A DNA stretch of 64,000 bases from Bacteroidales bacterium UBA1797 (GCA_002319885.1 DCFT01000183.1:1-64000), one strand, 5' to 3'; shown: positions 1 through 9,589, counted from the first letter of the stretch. Numbers and translations are program-made. Notes: generated by a model not told the origin, from the letters alone.

Positions 1-2140
1 CAATTACTGTAGCAATCATTCCCGAAATAATAAATGGTCTGATTAACTGTGTGCTAATACGTAACATATTTTCTCCAAGACATTTTCTGATACCTATTTC
101 CTTGGTCTTTTGTTCGATAAGAAACATGATCGTACCCAGCAAGCCAAGGCATAAGACAATTATTGCAAAAACCGAAAAAATGCCGACTAACTTTTTAAGG
201 TTAATTTCAGATCTCAGCAGTTGAGCGTATTCATCATTAAAAAATCCATATTCCACTGGGTATGATGGTTCAATGGTCTGACAGACTTTTGTGATAAATT
301 TGATTGTGTTCCTGATATCTCCGGAATTTACTTTTATAACCAGGTATATGCTGGATGAATTGCTTGCCATTTCAATTGCCATAGGCTTTGTTGAAGATGA
401 TAAAGAATTAAAAAATACATCCTTCATGACTCCCAGGATCCTGAGCTGGGTATCTCCATTTTTCAATGTTTTTCCGTTAAAACTTTTCCAACCTATCATA
501 TCGGCAAATGTTTTGTTGATCACAATCCCATCCTGATCTCTGCTTAAATAATTGCCCTCGGTCATTTTTGCCCCGAAAGTTTTTATAAGATCTTCGTCTG
601 TTTCCCAGGTTGTAACTAAAGGTTTAAAATTTTGATTCTTCCCTTCCCAGTCCCAGTTTTCACCATTATTACCAATCATGGTCGGCAAGGAGGAAACTGC
701 CGAAGACGAAACAACTCCCGGCGAATGTCCTATCTCTTCCTTCAATGTCTTTACCTGCTCTTGTAGTTTCCCTTTAAGGCTTACGTACATTAATTGGTCT
801 TTTTCAAAGCCGAGATCCATCCTTTGCAAAAAATCGGTTTGTTTTGAAATTACCAGGGTTGATGTAAGCAAGATGATCGAAATAACAAACATTATCACTA
901 CTAATGCATTCCTGAATATACCACGGTTCTTGACCGTCTGGAAGTTAGAAGTAAGTATCTGTCCGGGAGTAAATGATGAGAGAAAAAGTGCCGGATAGCT
1001 GCCGGCTAAAAGAACAGTAACCAAATAGATTCCGAATAAAACACAGAGAGGGACGAATGATAACAGGACAGAGAAGCTGATATTTTCCCCGATTACTTTG
1101 TTAATAAGAGGCAATCCGGTATAAACCAGGGTAATTGCCAATACAAATGCCAGCAGACAGATAATCGCCACATCGAGATAAATTAAACCCACAACATTCA
1201 TCCGGGATGCCCCGAATGTTTTTCGCAATCCTGTTTCTTTGGCCTGTTTTGAAGAGCGGGCAGTATTGAGATTTATGAAATTCAATGTTGCAGCCAGTAA
1301 AACCAGTAAAGCAATAAGCACGAAAATATGAACTTCGCGAATATGTTTCTGTTCATACAGATAACCATCTTTAAATTTATAAGCTCTCAGGTAGTTAGTA
1401 GATTCGGGTAATACCTTCTGAATACGCCGGCCGATTGTAGATGCAACTTTTTCAAAACTTTCCGGTTTTGTGAGTAAGCCAAATGTTGTGAAAGAATTAT
1501 TGTACCAGCTTGTTAAATAATCGCTTCTCCCATAGTAAACGCCAACATTTTCGAGCGGTATTATTGCATCAAAAGAAATAGATGAGTTTTTTGGAATATC
1601 TTTAATAACACCGGCTATTGACATCTCGATCCGGTTATCCATTCTTATTATTTTCCCGACTGGATTGCTATTCCCGAAATATCTCCTGGAAGCTGTCTCA
1701 GTAAGAATAATCCTGTTCAGACTACCTGGTTCTCCTTTTCCTCCATAAATAAAAGGAAATGAAAATATATCAAAAAAAGAAAAGTCAGCCATTGCCGTTC
1801 TCTCAGTAAATTTATTTTCTCCTGAAGCGATCAGGTATTGAAAATATGGAGGAATATATCTGCATGTTGTTTCAACTTCAGGATATTCAGCTTTTAAAGC
1901 CGTGCTTACAGCCGGAGGACAACCGTTAAAGTCGACTTTTTCTGTTCCCCCTTCAAGATAAGCATGAACTACAAAAATGCGGTTAAGATTTTTATGAAAA
2001 TGGTCAAAGCTGATCTCATCGGCAACAAGCAGAAAAATGTAAATCACACACATCATTCCGACTACTAATCCTGCAATACCCAGGGATGTTGCCGTTTTAT
2101 TCTTTTTTAGTTTTCTGAATATTAACAATAAGTCTTTCAT
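1..2140 (-). CDS. FtsX/MacB-type ABC transporter permease (3' end outside window)
   Basis: The minus-strand frame opens at 2140 and runs off the left edge without a stop, about 713 codons so far. The N-terminus (MKDLLLIFRKLKKNKTATSL) has the basic start and first membrane helix of MacB_PCD permeases. A large extracytoplasmic domain follows, then a central FtsX block with the cytoplasmic signature ETGLRKTFGAS, a second extracytoplasmic domain, and the second FtsX block with TKEIGIRKCLGEN. The usual final helices and tail are missing because the window stops. Only 46 bp separate it from the next permease upstream, so it is probably the last visible gene of the same operon. These proteins use ATP hydrolysis by a separate LolD/MacB-like ATPase to move or extract envelope substrates; the substrate is unknown. 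Confidence 0.85.
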   Translation of the reverse strand, partial: MKDLLLIFRKLKKNKTATSLGIAGLVVGMMCVIYIFLLVADEISFDHFHKNLNRIFVVHAYLEGGTEKVDFNGCPPAVSTALKAEYPEVETTCRYIPPYFQYLIASGENKFTERTAMADFSFFDIFSFPFIYGGKGEPGSLNRIILTETASRRYFGNSNPVGKIIRMDNRIEMSIAGVIKDIPKNSSISFDAIIPLENVGVYYGRSDYLTSWYNNSFTTFGLLTKPESFEKVASTIGRRIQKVLPESTNYLRAYKFKDGYLYEQKHIREVHIFVLIALLVLLAATLNFINLNTARSSKQAKETGLRKTFGASRMNVVGLIYLDVAIICLLAFVLAITLVYTGLPLINKVIGENISFSVLLSFVPLCVLFGIYLVTVLLAGSYPALFLSSFTPGQILTSNFQTVKNRGIFRNALVVIMFVISIILLTSTLVISKQTDFLQRMDLGFEKDQLMYVSLKGKLQEQVKTLKEEIGHSPGVVSSSAVSSLPTMIGNNGENWDWEGKNQNFKPLVTTWETDEDLIKTFGAKMTEGNYLSRDQDGIVINKTFADMIGWKSFNGKTLKNGDTQLRILGVMKDVFFNSLSSSTKPMAIEMASNSSSIYLVIKVNSGDIRNTIKFITKVCQTIEPSYPVEYGFFNDEYAQLLRSEINLKKLVGIFSVFAIIVLCLGLLGTIMFLIEQKTKEIGIRKCLGENMLRISTQLIRPFIISGMIATVI

Positions 2141-2186
2141 AGGTCTTTTAAAATGTTATATTATATCACTTCAAAGCAAAAAGTTG

Positions 2187-4592
2187 CTATTCATATCTTA
2201 GTGCCTCCACCGGGTTTCTTGTTGCTGCCCGCCAGCTTTGCCAGCTTACAGTTAATAATGCAATACCAAGCGCAATAATCCCGGCCAGAAAAAATATCCA
2301 CCAGCTTAGTTCTGTTTTGTAAGCAAAGTTATCCTGCCATCGATGTATGAGGAACCAGGCAACAGGGCAGGCTAAAACAAATGAAAGTGATACCCATTTT
2401 ACAAACTCCAAACCTAACATCCCGATAACCTCGATAACCCTGGCTCCGTTTATTTTACGTATCCCTATCTCTTTTGTTCGTTTGATTGATATATGAGCAA
2501 TCATTGCAAATAGCCCAAGACAGGAGAGAAATACAGCAATCAAAGCAAAGGTTCCGACAATCTTTGCCAACCTTTCTTCTCCCTCATATCTTTCCAGATA
2601 CTTATCCCTGATAAAAAAGTACTTAAACGGAATACCCGGAGCCAGTTTGTCCCATGTTGTTTTCAGAAATTCAATTGCCCGTGCAGAATTTGCAGGATCA
2701 ATCCTAATTGTCAGATAACCTGCCAGCCAGTTTTCACCCACATACCGATATACAACAGGTTCGATAGGGTTTTGCAACGACTTAAAATTAATATCCTTTA
2801 TTACGCCGATAACTGTTACGGATTCCTGCTCATGCTTAAATCTGAGCTGTTTACCGACAGCATTGTTCCACCCGAATTTACGGGCTGCTGTTTCGTTTAT
2901 CAGAACATGGGTGAGCTTGTCGGAAACAATAGTATCTGACAGGTTTCTGCCAGCCATAATCGGGATATTAAAAACTCCGGCATAATGTCCGTCAACCGAA
3001 GTCACAACCATTTCTTTTGAATCTTCCGGCGATGCTCCCTGGGGAATTACTGCAAACTTGTTTGGAAAGTATTGACCGGGAACATTCTCGGAAAGGGTTA
3101 TGCCTTTAATACCAGATGTGGCCGATTCACTTTCGATATTGTCAGAATATAACTTAGCAAATGCCAGCCGTTTATTTTCATCATTGACATATATTGGTAT
3201 TGAAAGAAGGTTTTTTGCTTCGAACCCGAGATTATAGCTCTTCATATATGATACTTGTTTAAGTATAAATAATTGCGAGGTAATGAGAATTATGGTTATC
3301 AGAAACTGAAGCATAATAAAACCTTTCCTGATCAGGTTTTTGTCCCCCGGAGTGTTAATACGGGACCCCAGCATTTGTATTGGTTTGTATTTTGAAAAAA
3401 GAAGAGCAGGATAAATTCCTGAAAGAAAACCGGTAATGATTCCGAATATAACAACAAGGAGTAATATCCCCGGATTACTGAAGTTGATGTATAGATTCCG
3501 TTCTGCCAGTTTATTGAACCACGGCAAAATAAGTATTGAAAGATAAACTGCAAAAACCAGAGCAATTAAAGAAAGTGTTATTGCCTCTCCGATAAACAGA
3601 CAGGTTATCTGAAATCTTCCGCCACCCGAAAGTTTACGTATTGCTGTTTCCCTGGCTCTTTTTTCCGCCTGGCTTGTGGAAAGGTTCACAAAATTGGAAC
3701 ATGCAATAAAGAGAACGGCTACGGCTATTAACAGCAGTATACTAAGGTATTTTGATGAAACCGGAGGTATCTCGTCCCCCATTACCCTGGTGTCAAGATG
3801 GCAAGCTTTAAGTGGCTGAATATCATACGATTCTCTACCTTTAAGAAAATCAGGGAAATATTTTTCAGGAATCAGAGACAGATCTTTTTTTATTCCGGAA
3901 ATATCCTGATCGGGATGCATCTTAATGAAAGTCATTGGACCTCCCCACCACCATAAACGTCCGAGGTCGGGATGCATCTTAGTCATAATAAGGTGAGAGA
4001 CAAGTATATTAAACTTAAAAATAGAATTCTCAGGCAAGTCCTTAAGAATCCCTGCTACAGAATAACTAAACTTGTCAATAGTGAGCACTTTGCCCATAGG
4101 GTTATCGTTGCCGAATAATTTCTTTGCGGTACTTTTTGTAATCACTACCGATGAGGGATCGTCAAAGACAGTTTTCAGATCACCTGTTAGAAGCGGGAAA
4201 TTGAAAATTTTCAGAAAACAGGAGTCAGTTGCATAACCTTTTAGATTAAAGTACGACTCATTCCCGACCTGAACAGGTTCATCTTCATTCAAAATTCCAC
4301 AAATACTGGTCGTCATCTCTGCCTCTTTAAGATCAGTTTTAACAACATCAGGAAACGGGAGAGGTGTTGTGGCCCGATAATCTGTTCCTCCTGTGCCTTT
4401 TTCAATTGAGATAAATCTGTAAATAAGGTTACTATCCTTGTGAAAATTATCATAGCTCATTTCGAAATTCACAAAATAGAAAATAAGAATAGCAACAGAC
4501 ATACCAATAGAAAGCCCTAGAAGATTAAGCAGGGAAATTTTCTTTTGACTTTTAAAATTTCTGAGCGCTATTTTTATGTTATACCAAATCAT
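2187..4592 (-). CDS. FtsX/MacB-type ABC transporter permease
   Basis: 801 residues, the usual length for two-FtsX-domain permeases of Bacteroidota. The first helix is near residues 20-42, followed by a MacB-type extracytoplasmic domain to about 285. The first FtsX block has three helices with ETAIRKLSGGG after the first, and another helix follows near 425-445. A second extracytoplasmic domain precedes the last three helices, which carry RTKEIGIRKINGA. The protein ends SWQSWRAATRNPVEALRYE, shared exactly with the next two permeases. It lies 30 bp downstream of its paralogue and is probably cotranscribed. No nucleotide-binding domain is present, so an ATPase must come from elsewhere. Substrate unknown; family assignment secure. 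Confidence 0.9.
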   Translation of the reverse strand: MIWYNIKIALRNFKSQKKISLLNLLGLSIGMSVAILIFYFVNFEMSYDNFHKDSNLIYRFISIEKGTGGTDYRATTPLPFPDVVKTDLKEAEMTTSICGILNEDEPVQVGNESYFNLKGYATDSCFLKIFNFPLLTGDLKTVFDDPSSVVITKSTAKKLFGNDNPMGKVLTIDKFSYSVAGILKDLPENSIFKFNILVSHLIMTKMHPDLGRLWWWGGPMTFIKMHPDQDISGIKKDLSLIPEKYFPDFLKGRESYDIQPLKACHLDTRVMGDEIPPVSSKYLSILLLIAVAVLFIACSNFVNLSTSQAEKRARETAIRKLSGGGRFQITCLFIGEAITLSLIALVFAVYLSILILPWFNKLAERNLYINFSNPGILLLVVIFGIITGFLSGIYPALLFSKYKPIQMLGSRINTPGDKNLIRKGFIMLQFLITIILITSQLFILKQVSYMKSYNLGFEAKNLLSIPIYVNDENKRLAFAKLYSDNIESESATSGIKGITLSENVPGQYFPNKFAVIPQGASPEDSKEMVVTSVDGHYAGVFNIPIMAGRNLSDTIVSDKLTHVLINETAARKFGWNNAVGKQLRFKHEQESVTVIGVIKDINFKSLQNPIEPVVYRYVGENWLAGYLTIRIDPANSARAIEFLKTTWDKLAPGIPFKYFFIRDKYLERYEGEERLAKIVGTFALIAVFLSCLGLFAMIAHISIKRTKEIGIRKINGARVIEVIGMLGLEFVKWVSLSFVLACPVAWFLIHRWQDNFAYKTELSWWIFFLAGIIALGIALLTVSWQSWRAATRNPVEALRYE

Positions 4593-4622
4593 ATTAATTA
4601 GTGCTATCTCATATAACTAAGG

Positions 4623-6974
4623 TTACTCATATCTTAAAGCTTCTACAGGATTTCTTGTTGCAGCCCTCCAGCTCTGCCAGCTGACAGTCAACAACGCGAT
4701 TGCCAAAGCTATAATTCCTGCAAGGGCAAAAATCCACCAGCTAATTTCTGTTTTATAAGCAAAATTATTAAGCCACTTATACATTGTTAATAAAGCAACG
4801 GGACAGGCAATTATAAATGCTATTCCAACCCATTTAATAAAATCTTTATTCAGCATAATAAGTATTTCTGTTATTCTTGCCCCGTTTACTTTGCGGATCC
4901 CAATTTCCTTTATCCTTCTCTGACTCGCAAATAATGAAATTGCTAAAATTCCAAGGCAGCATATAATAATGGCACATCCGGCAAAAAGGGAAAATGCATG
5001 GCGAAATAATAGTTCCGGCTGATACATGTCTATAACTGCCTGGTCCAAAAAGTTAATTTCTACCGGGAAAGAGGGTGAAAGCTCTGTTGCGTAACCTTTT
5101 ATATCGTTGATAACGCTTTTTATTGATTTGGAACTGGCACTCTGTAGATTTACCAGGCAATATGAAGCAAAAGGCTCATTTCTTATGACAAGTGGAGTTA
5201 TAGGCTTATTGACAGATTTGAAATGGAAATCTTTTATTACTCCAATAATCTCGTAATCGCTCTTGTTCATGTTGAATTTCCTGCTGACAGGATTAACCAG
5301 ATTGTGTTCACGGAGGAATGATTCATTTACCACAACTTTTAATCTATCAGTAGTGATTGTATCAGAATAAAAGCGGCCAGCTACCAGTTGTATTCCCATC
5401 ATCTTAAAAAAATCCGCATCGGCACTGAACAAATCAAAATTCAACTCTTTCTTCTCGCCGTTCAGGTCCATCTCGACTGTCCTGTATTGCATGTCTTTAC
5501 CAGGGTAAAACTGCGAAAACGAGACCCTGTTGATAGCGGATTTTTCAAGAAGAAACCTTTTAAATACCTCCTTCTTTTGATCTAATTGTGGCGTTAGTTT
5601 TATGCCGATGATGTTTTTTTGATTAAAACCGAGGCTGGTGGTTCCAAATCTGACCTGCTTTTGTACCAATACCGTATATGCAATGAGAATAATGGCAATT
5701 GTAAACTGCATAATTACAAGAAACCCACTGAAGGAGTAAGATGTTTTACCTGAATTGATGGTATTTTTTATATCGTCAATAGCTTTGGATGAGGAAATCC
5801 TGACTGCAGGCATTATACTGAAGATTATGCTTAAAACAACTATACTTGCTAACGAGATTATGATAAAACCCGGCGAAAAAGTCAGATCTGAAGCATAGTG
5901 TATACCAGTATATTTACTGATTGATGGGTTGATTATTTTCACCAGGTCAGCAGAAATAAGAAGAGCAACCAGGAAAAAAATAAATGCTTCGGCAAGCACA
6001 TTTATCATTATTGTCGACCTCCTGACACCTATGATTTTTAAAACACCGGTTTGCTTTATTCTTTCAAACCATTGAGATGATGAGATATTAATAAAATTGA
6101 CAAGTGCAATTATGAGTACCAGAACAGCAACCATAAGAAGGATCATAACTTTCTTTTTATCACCGGTTACCAGATAATCATTTCCAAACATGTTAAATTT
6201 TGAGAAATAAATTTTTCTTAATGGAAGGAGACCGGCATCTTTATAGTCCTTATGATAGTCTTCAGGGATAATATCCAAAATGGATTTTCCGGTTTTAACC
6301 GGATTGCTATTTCTATTTAAGAGTAGAAATGTTTGAAAGTCACACCAACCCCAGTCAGTAAATTCGCCAATCTCACCCTGAATAATTTTTTGAGATTTCA
6401 TAGATGTAATAGCACTGAATGATATACAGGAATTGGTTTCAGGCTCTTTAATAACTGCACTGACAGTAAGGTCTTTGCTGTTATTTAATTTTATAATTTT
6501 CCCTACTGATTCATTATTGCCAAAAAGCTTGTCAGCTAATTTTTTCGTAATCACCACTGTCATTGGATCTTTCAGGGCAGATTGTGGATCTCCCTCAATA
6601 AAATTATAGCTGAAAAGTTCAAAAAATCCTTCGTCAGCGAATAACATGTGAGTAGTGAGAGGCTCTCCGTTTTCAGCCTGAAAAACAGGTGGTTCCCATG
6701 TACCCACAATTCTTATGGCTGACTCCACACCCGGGACTTTTTCATCAATTTCTTCTTTGAGAATACCGGGCGTATAGATCCTGTCTGATGATGGCAGGTA
6801 CAAGTATACACGTTCCCCATTCTTGTGATGTTTATCAGTAGTAAGTTCGCTATAACAATAAACAGAAAGGATTATTACCAATGCCAGACTAATGGATAAT
6901 CCCAGAAGATTTATCAGATTAGTAACCGGCCTCCGGGTGAAATTCCGGACTATTGTTTTAAAAAGATAATTCAT
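4623..6974 (-). CDS. FtsX/MacB-type ABC transporter permease
   Basis: 783 residues with the same architecture as its neighbours: N-terminal helix (about 20-42), extracytoplasmic MacB_PCD domain, FtsX block, second extracytoplasmic domain, and final FtsX block containing RRIKEIGIRKVNGA. It ends with the same 19-residue tail as the paralogues on either side. Outside that tail and the FtsX signatures the sequence is clearly divergent, so the duplication is old. The start at 6974 is preceded directly by AAGGAG with no spacer, so that element is unlikely to act as a normal ribosome site. Between this gene and the upstream permease lies a short relic of another permease tail. Substrate unknown. Confidence 0.9.
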   Translation of the reverse strand: MNYLFKTIVRNFTRRPVTNLINLLGLSISLALVIILSVYCYSELTTDKHHKNGERVYLYLPSSDRIYTPGILKEEIDEKVPGVESAIRIVGTWEPPVFQAENGEPLTTHMLFADEGFFELFSYNFIEGDPQSALKDPMTVVITKKLADKLFGNNESVGKIIKLNNSKDLTVSAVIKEPETNSCISFSAITSMKSQKIIQGEIGEFTDWGWCDFQTFLLLNRNSNPVKTGKSILDIIPEDYHKDYKDAGLLPLRKIYFSKFNMFGNDYLVTGDKKKVMILLMVAVLVLIIALVNFINISSSQWFERIKQTGVLKIIGVRRSTIMINVLAEAFIFFLVALLISADLVKIINPSISKYTGIHYASDLTFSPGFIIISLASIVVLSIIFSIMPAVRISSSKAIDDIKNTINSGKTSYSFSGFLVIMQFTIAIILIAYTVLVQKQVRFGTTSLGFNQKNIIGIKLTPQLDQKKEVFKRFLLEKSAINRVSFSQFYPGKDMQYRTVEMDLNGEKKELNFDLFSADADFFKMMGIQLVAGRFYSDTITTDRLKVVVNESFLREHNLVNPVSRKFNMNKSDYEIIGVIKDFHFKSVNKPITPLVIRNEPFASYCLVNLQSASSKSIKSVINDIKGYATELSPSFPVEINFLDQAVIDMYQPELLFRHAFSLFAGCAIIICCLGILAISLFASQRRIKEIGIRKVNGARITEILIMLNKDFIKWVGIAFIIACPVALLTMYKWLNNFAYKTEISWWIFALAGIIALAIALLTVSWQSWRAATRNPVEALRYE

Positions 6975-7002
6975 CTCCTTTTTATTTTAATTCATTCATT
7001 AA

Positions 7003-7077
7003 TTATTCATATCTGAGAGCTTCATCCCGATACTTTTCGCTCCGGATATATCGCCACAGGGATACTGGCTCTCCTCA
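7003..7077 (-). pseudogene. Vestigial C-terminal tail of a permease gene
   Basis: Directly after the stop codon of the upstream permease (7078-7080), the minus strand stays open in the same frame for 24 codons. It ends in DEALRYE and a second stop at 7003-7005. EALRYE-stop is the exact end of the three neighbouring permeases, but the preceding residues (YIRSEKYR) do not match the family. The simplest reading is the remnant of a deleted fifth permease, or a partial duplication of the gene end with a short insert. It is not expected to be translated unless the first stop is read through. Confidence 0.55.
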
Positions 7078-9453
7078 TTATTCATAGCGGAGGGCTTCGA
7101 CTGGATTCCTGGTTGCAGCTCTCCAGCTCTGCCAGCTCACTGTCAATACGGCAATTAGTATAGCAGAAACACCCGCAAGAGCAAATATCCACCAGCTTAA
7201 TTCAGCCTTATATGCAAATCGTTTCTGCCAGTTCAACATTACAAAAAATGAAATGGGAATACCCATTATTAGAGATATGAATACCCATCTTAGAAAATCC
7301 TTATTCAACAGATAAATTACTTCACCTATTGTGGCTCCGTTAACTTTTCTTAACCCGATTTCTTTGGTTTTTCTGGCAATACTTATCAGCGCAATTCCGA
7401 ATAAACCCATTATTGCAAGGACTATTGAAAGAAGTGTAAAACTTCCTATTATTTTAGCCTGATTTCTCTCTGGTTCATAAAATGCCTTGATAGAATCAGT
7501 CAGATAATTTGCTGTAAATATTTCTTCGGGATCGATCTGGTAAATTACTTCTCTTAATTTTTTAATTACTTCTTTATCATTAACCCCATTTGTCTTTATT
7601 GCGACCAGACTCATTTTAGCAGGGTTCTGTTGGACTATTACCATTGGTTGTATCAAAGTATGAAATGAGTGGGAATGAAAATCCTTAACAATACCTTTGA
7701 CATTAAAAACACCCAAATAAGTATCTCCTGCCTTTATTTTGTATTTACTGGCACTTGACTCGTTAAATAATACATCTACCCTCGGGGGTTGATACGGGCC
7801 AAATGACAAACCTTCAATTACGTCTATTCCGAGAAGCTCTGTCATGCCTTGCCCCATTATCAAACCATCAAATTTCATTTTCTCTCCTTCTGGTGTAGCT
7901 AATGTGACCGGTAGAGTATAATCAAACGGAGGAATAAATGATGAACCCGCAACTCTAATGACACCGGGAACTTTTTCCATTTCATTTTGGATAGTCGGAA
8001 ATCCAGCCTGTAGTTTTGGAGAGTTAAGGTAATACACCAAAATATTTTTAGGGTTTATTCCTTTAATATCAGTAATAGAATATCTGATCTGTTTTGTTAC
8101 GATTAAAACGCTTACAACCAGAATTAAATAGATGCTGAAATGAAATACGAGAAAGGAGTAATCCCACCTTTTTGAACGAGATCTTTCACTTGATTTTCCT
8201 GATAGAAGAAGAATGGAGGGAATCTTTGATATTTTATGGCCGATCAACAAACCTGAAATTATCCCTGTAAATATTATTACAGCGGCAAGTAACAACCACA
8301 TAACAGGATTGGTGAATACTTCATTTGACAATGTGCTGTTCATGGTTTTGTCAATAAAGGTCATTCCTGAATCTATTACAAAGGTTGCAGGAATAAGACT
8401 AAAGATGGTGATAAGAAGTGATTCAATCAAAATCTGTTTCTGAAGAGAGTTCCGTGAAGCTCCAAGTACTTTCCTTGTTCCCAGTTCACGAAGTCTGTCG
8501 GATGTTGCAGCCCTTGTCAGGAAAATATAATTGATAACTGATATCAGCAGGATAAGGAAAGAGATAGCCCAGTAATATTTAAGTTCATTAGCATTGCCTG
8601 ACCTAACAGAAGTCTGGAATCCAGTTAATCCGTTGGACCCCAGGTATATTTCATTTACAGGTTGAAGCATGAACTTGTCTTTTTTTGCATTCTCATCCTT
8701 TTTAAGTTCCTGGTATTTTCCCATTTTTGAAGCTAACGCCCCTTTGTCAGAGTTCTTATCAAGAACCACATATGAAAAAAACAGGGAATTGTTCCAGTTC
8801 AGAGCAGTAGAAATGCCAGCGCCAAATTCACCCAGCTGAGTCTGAAAATTGGCGAATAGCTTTTCTGATAGCTTTAGATTTGCTATGAAGTCCGGAAATA
8901 AAGTAGAATTGGACGGGAAGTCTCTATAGATACCACATATGGTAAGCTTTAGGAGTTCATTAGGATTTAACTTTAGTTTCAGAATTGCTCCGATAGGAGA
9001 GTTTTTACCAAAATATTTTAATGCTGTTTTTTCCGAAATAGCTACCTCTGTCTGACTGATTGCCGGTGTACCTGCAATTAATTTAACACCAAGGATCTTA
9101 TATATTGAAGTATCTGAAAAGCCGAAATTCTGTTCAAAAGTCATTTCTCCCTTCTCTTTCCCGACAGCTACATTATAACCCTGGCAAAACCTGAAAAAAT
9201 TATTTACCTCAGGGAAATCTTTTTTCATTTCTTCAACTAACGGGAAAGGTGTATTATATGATTGACCCGATATTATCCTGTAGACATTGCGATAACCAGG
9301 AATGAATCTGTCAAAAGAATTTTCATGAACAATTAAAGCCATTAAAAGTATTATGCTACCAAGTCCGATTCCAAGGCCCAGGATACTTATTGTTGATTGT
9401 ACCTTATTTCGCAAGATGTTCCTTACTGCAATTTTAAGATCTGAGGTTATCAT
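7078..9453 (-). CDS. FtsX/MacB-type ABC transporter permease, first gene of the array
   Basis: 791 residues with two FtsX blocks and two extracytoplasmic domains. The first helix is at about 20-42. The first cytoplasmic signature reads RELGTRKVLGASR and the second TKEIGLRKVNGATIGE. The C-terminus carries the tail shared with the two downstream paralogues. This is the promoter-proximal gene of the minus-strand array. Its start at 9453 faces, across about 240 bp, a sigma54-type response regulator on the other strand. The gap holds tandem dyads and a possible sigma54 promoter, so the array is probably controlled by that two-component system. The ATPase partner and cargo are not identifiable here. 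Confidence 0.9.
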   Translation of the reverse strand: MITSDLKIAVRNILRNKVQSTISILGLGIGLGSIILLMALIVHENSFDRFIPGYRNVYRIISGQSYNTPFPLVEEMKKDFPEVNNFFRFCQGYNVAVGKEKGEMTFEQNFGFSDTSIYKILGVKLIAGTPAISQTEVAISEKTALKYFGKNSPIGAILKLKLNPNELLKLTICGIYRDFPSNSTLFPDFIANLKLSEKLFANFQTQLGEFGAGISTALNWNNSLFFSYVVLDKNSDKGALASKMGKYQELKKDENAKKDKFMLQPVNEIYLGSNGLTGFQTSVRSGNANELKYYWAISFLILLISVINYIFLTRAATSDRLRELGTRKVLGASRNSLQKQILIESLLITIFSLIPATFVIDSGMTFIDKTMNSTLSNEVFTNPVMWLLLAAVIIFTGIISGLLIGHKISKIPSILLLSGKSSERSRSKRWDYSFLVFHFSIYLILVVSVLIVTKQIRYSITDIKGINPKNILVYYLNSPKLQAGFPTIQNEMEKVPGVIRVAGSSFIPPFDYTLPVTLATPEGEKMKFDGLIMGQGMTELLGIDVIEGLSFGPYQPPRVDVLFNESSASKYKIKAGDTYLGVFNVKGIVKDFHSHSFHTLIQPMVIVQQNPAKMSLVAIKTNGVNDKEVIKKLREVIYQIDPEEIFTANYLTDSIKAFYEPERNQAKIIGSFTLLSIVLAIMGLFGIALISIARKTKEIGLRKVNGATIGEVIYLLNKDFLRWVFISLIMGIPISFFVMLNWQKRFAYKAELSWWIFALAGVSAILIAVLTVSWQSWRAATRNPVEALRYE

Positions 9454-9482
9454 AGTATTGAGTTCATTCTTTAATAACTATT

Positions 9483-9497
9483 ACCATAATGATGCCA
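9483..9497 (-). promoter_or_regulatory. Possible sigma54 (-24/-12) promoter for the permease array
   Basis: Read on the minus strand the 15 bases are TGGCATCATTATGGT. The -24 half (TGGCA) is canonical and the spacing to the -12 half is right, but the -12 element has GGT instead of TGC, so the match is imperfect. A transcript would begin near 9472, about 19 bases before the permease start, with the tandem dyads roughly 80-115 bases upstream. That is the usual distance for an enhancer-binding protein. The call depends on this context as much as on the sequence. Confidence 0.35.
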
Positions 9498-9549
9498 ATC
9501 TTGTAATTTGCTAATATATAGCGTAGTAAAATTAATAATGGATTAGAAT

Positions 9550-9566
9550 TGTAAAAATACTTTACG
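9550..9566. promoter_or_regulatory. Dyad operator, copy 1 (response-regulator site candidate)
   Basis: TGTAAAAATACTTTACG is an imperfect 17-bp dyad of form (C/T)GTAAA-N5-TTTACG. A near-identical copy starts 23 bp further on, about two helical turns away. It sits between the divergent permease array and the response-regulator gene. Paired copies on one helical face are typical of NtrC-type upstream activating sites. The binding protein is inferred from position. Confidence 0.55.
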
Positions 9567-9572
9567 ATAAAC

Positions 9573-9589
9573 CGTAAAAATATTTTACG
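9573..9589. promoter_or_regulatory. Dyad operator, copy 2 (response-regulator site candidate)
   Basis: CGTAAAAATATTTTACG is the better copy of the tandem dyad. With flanking bases it extends to an inverted repeat with perfect 11-bp arms (AAACCGTAAAA) around ATA. It lies just upstream of a weak plus-strand promoter (TTG 9595-9597, 20-bp spacer, TACCTTTA 9618-9625) for the regulator gene, so autoregulation is possible. Confidence 0.55.

Noticed and set aside
291..998. Plus-strand open frames opposite the first permease
   Set aside because: They are shadows of a continuous minus-strand coding frame with clear FtsX-family sequence.
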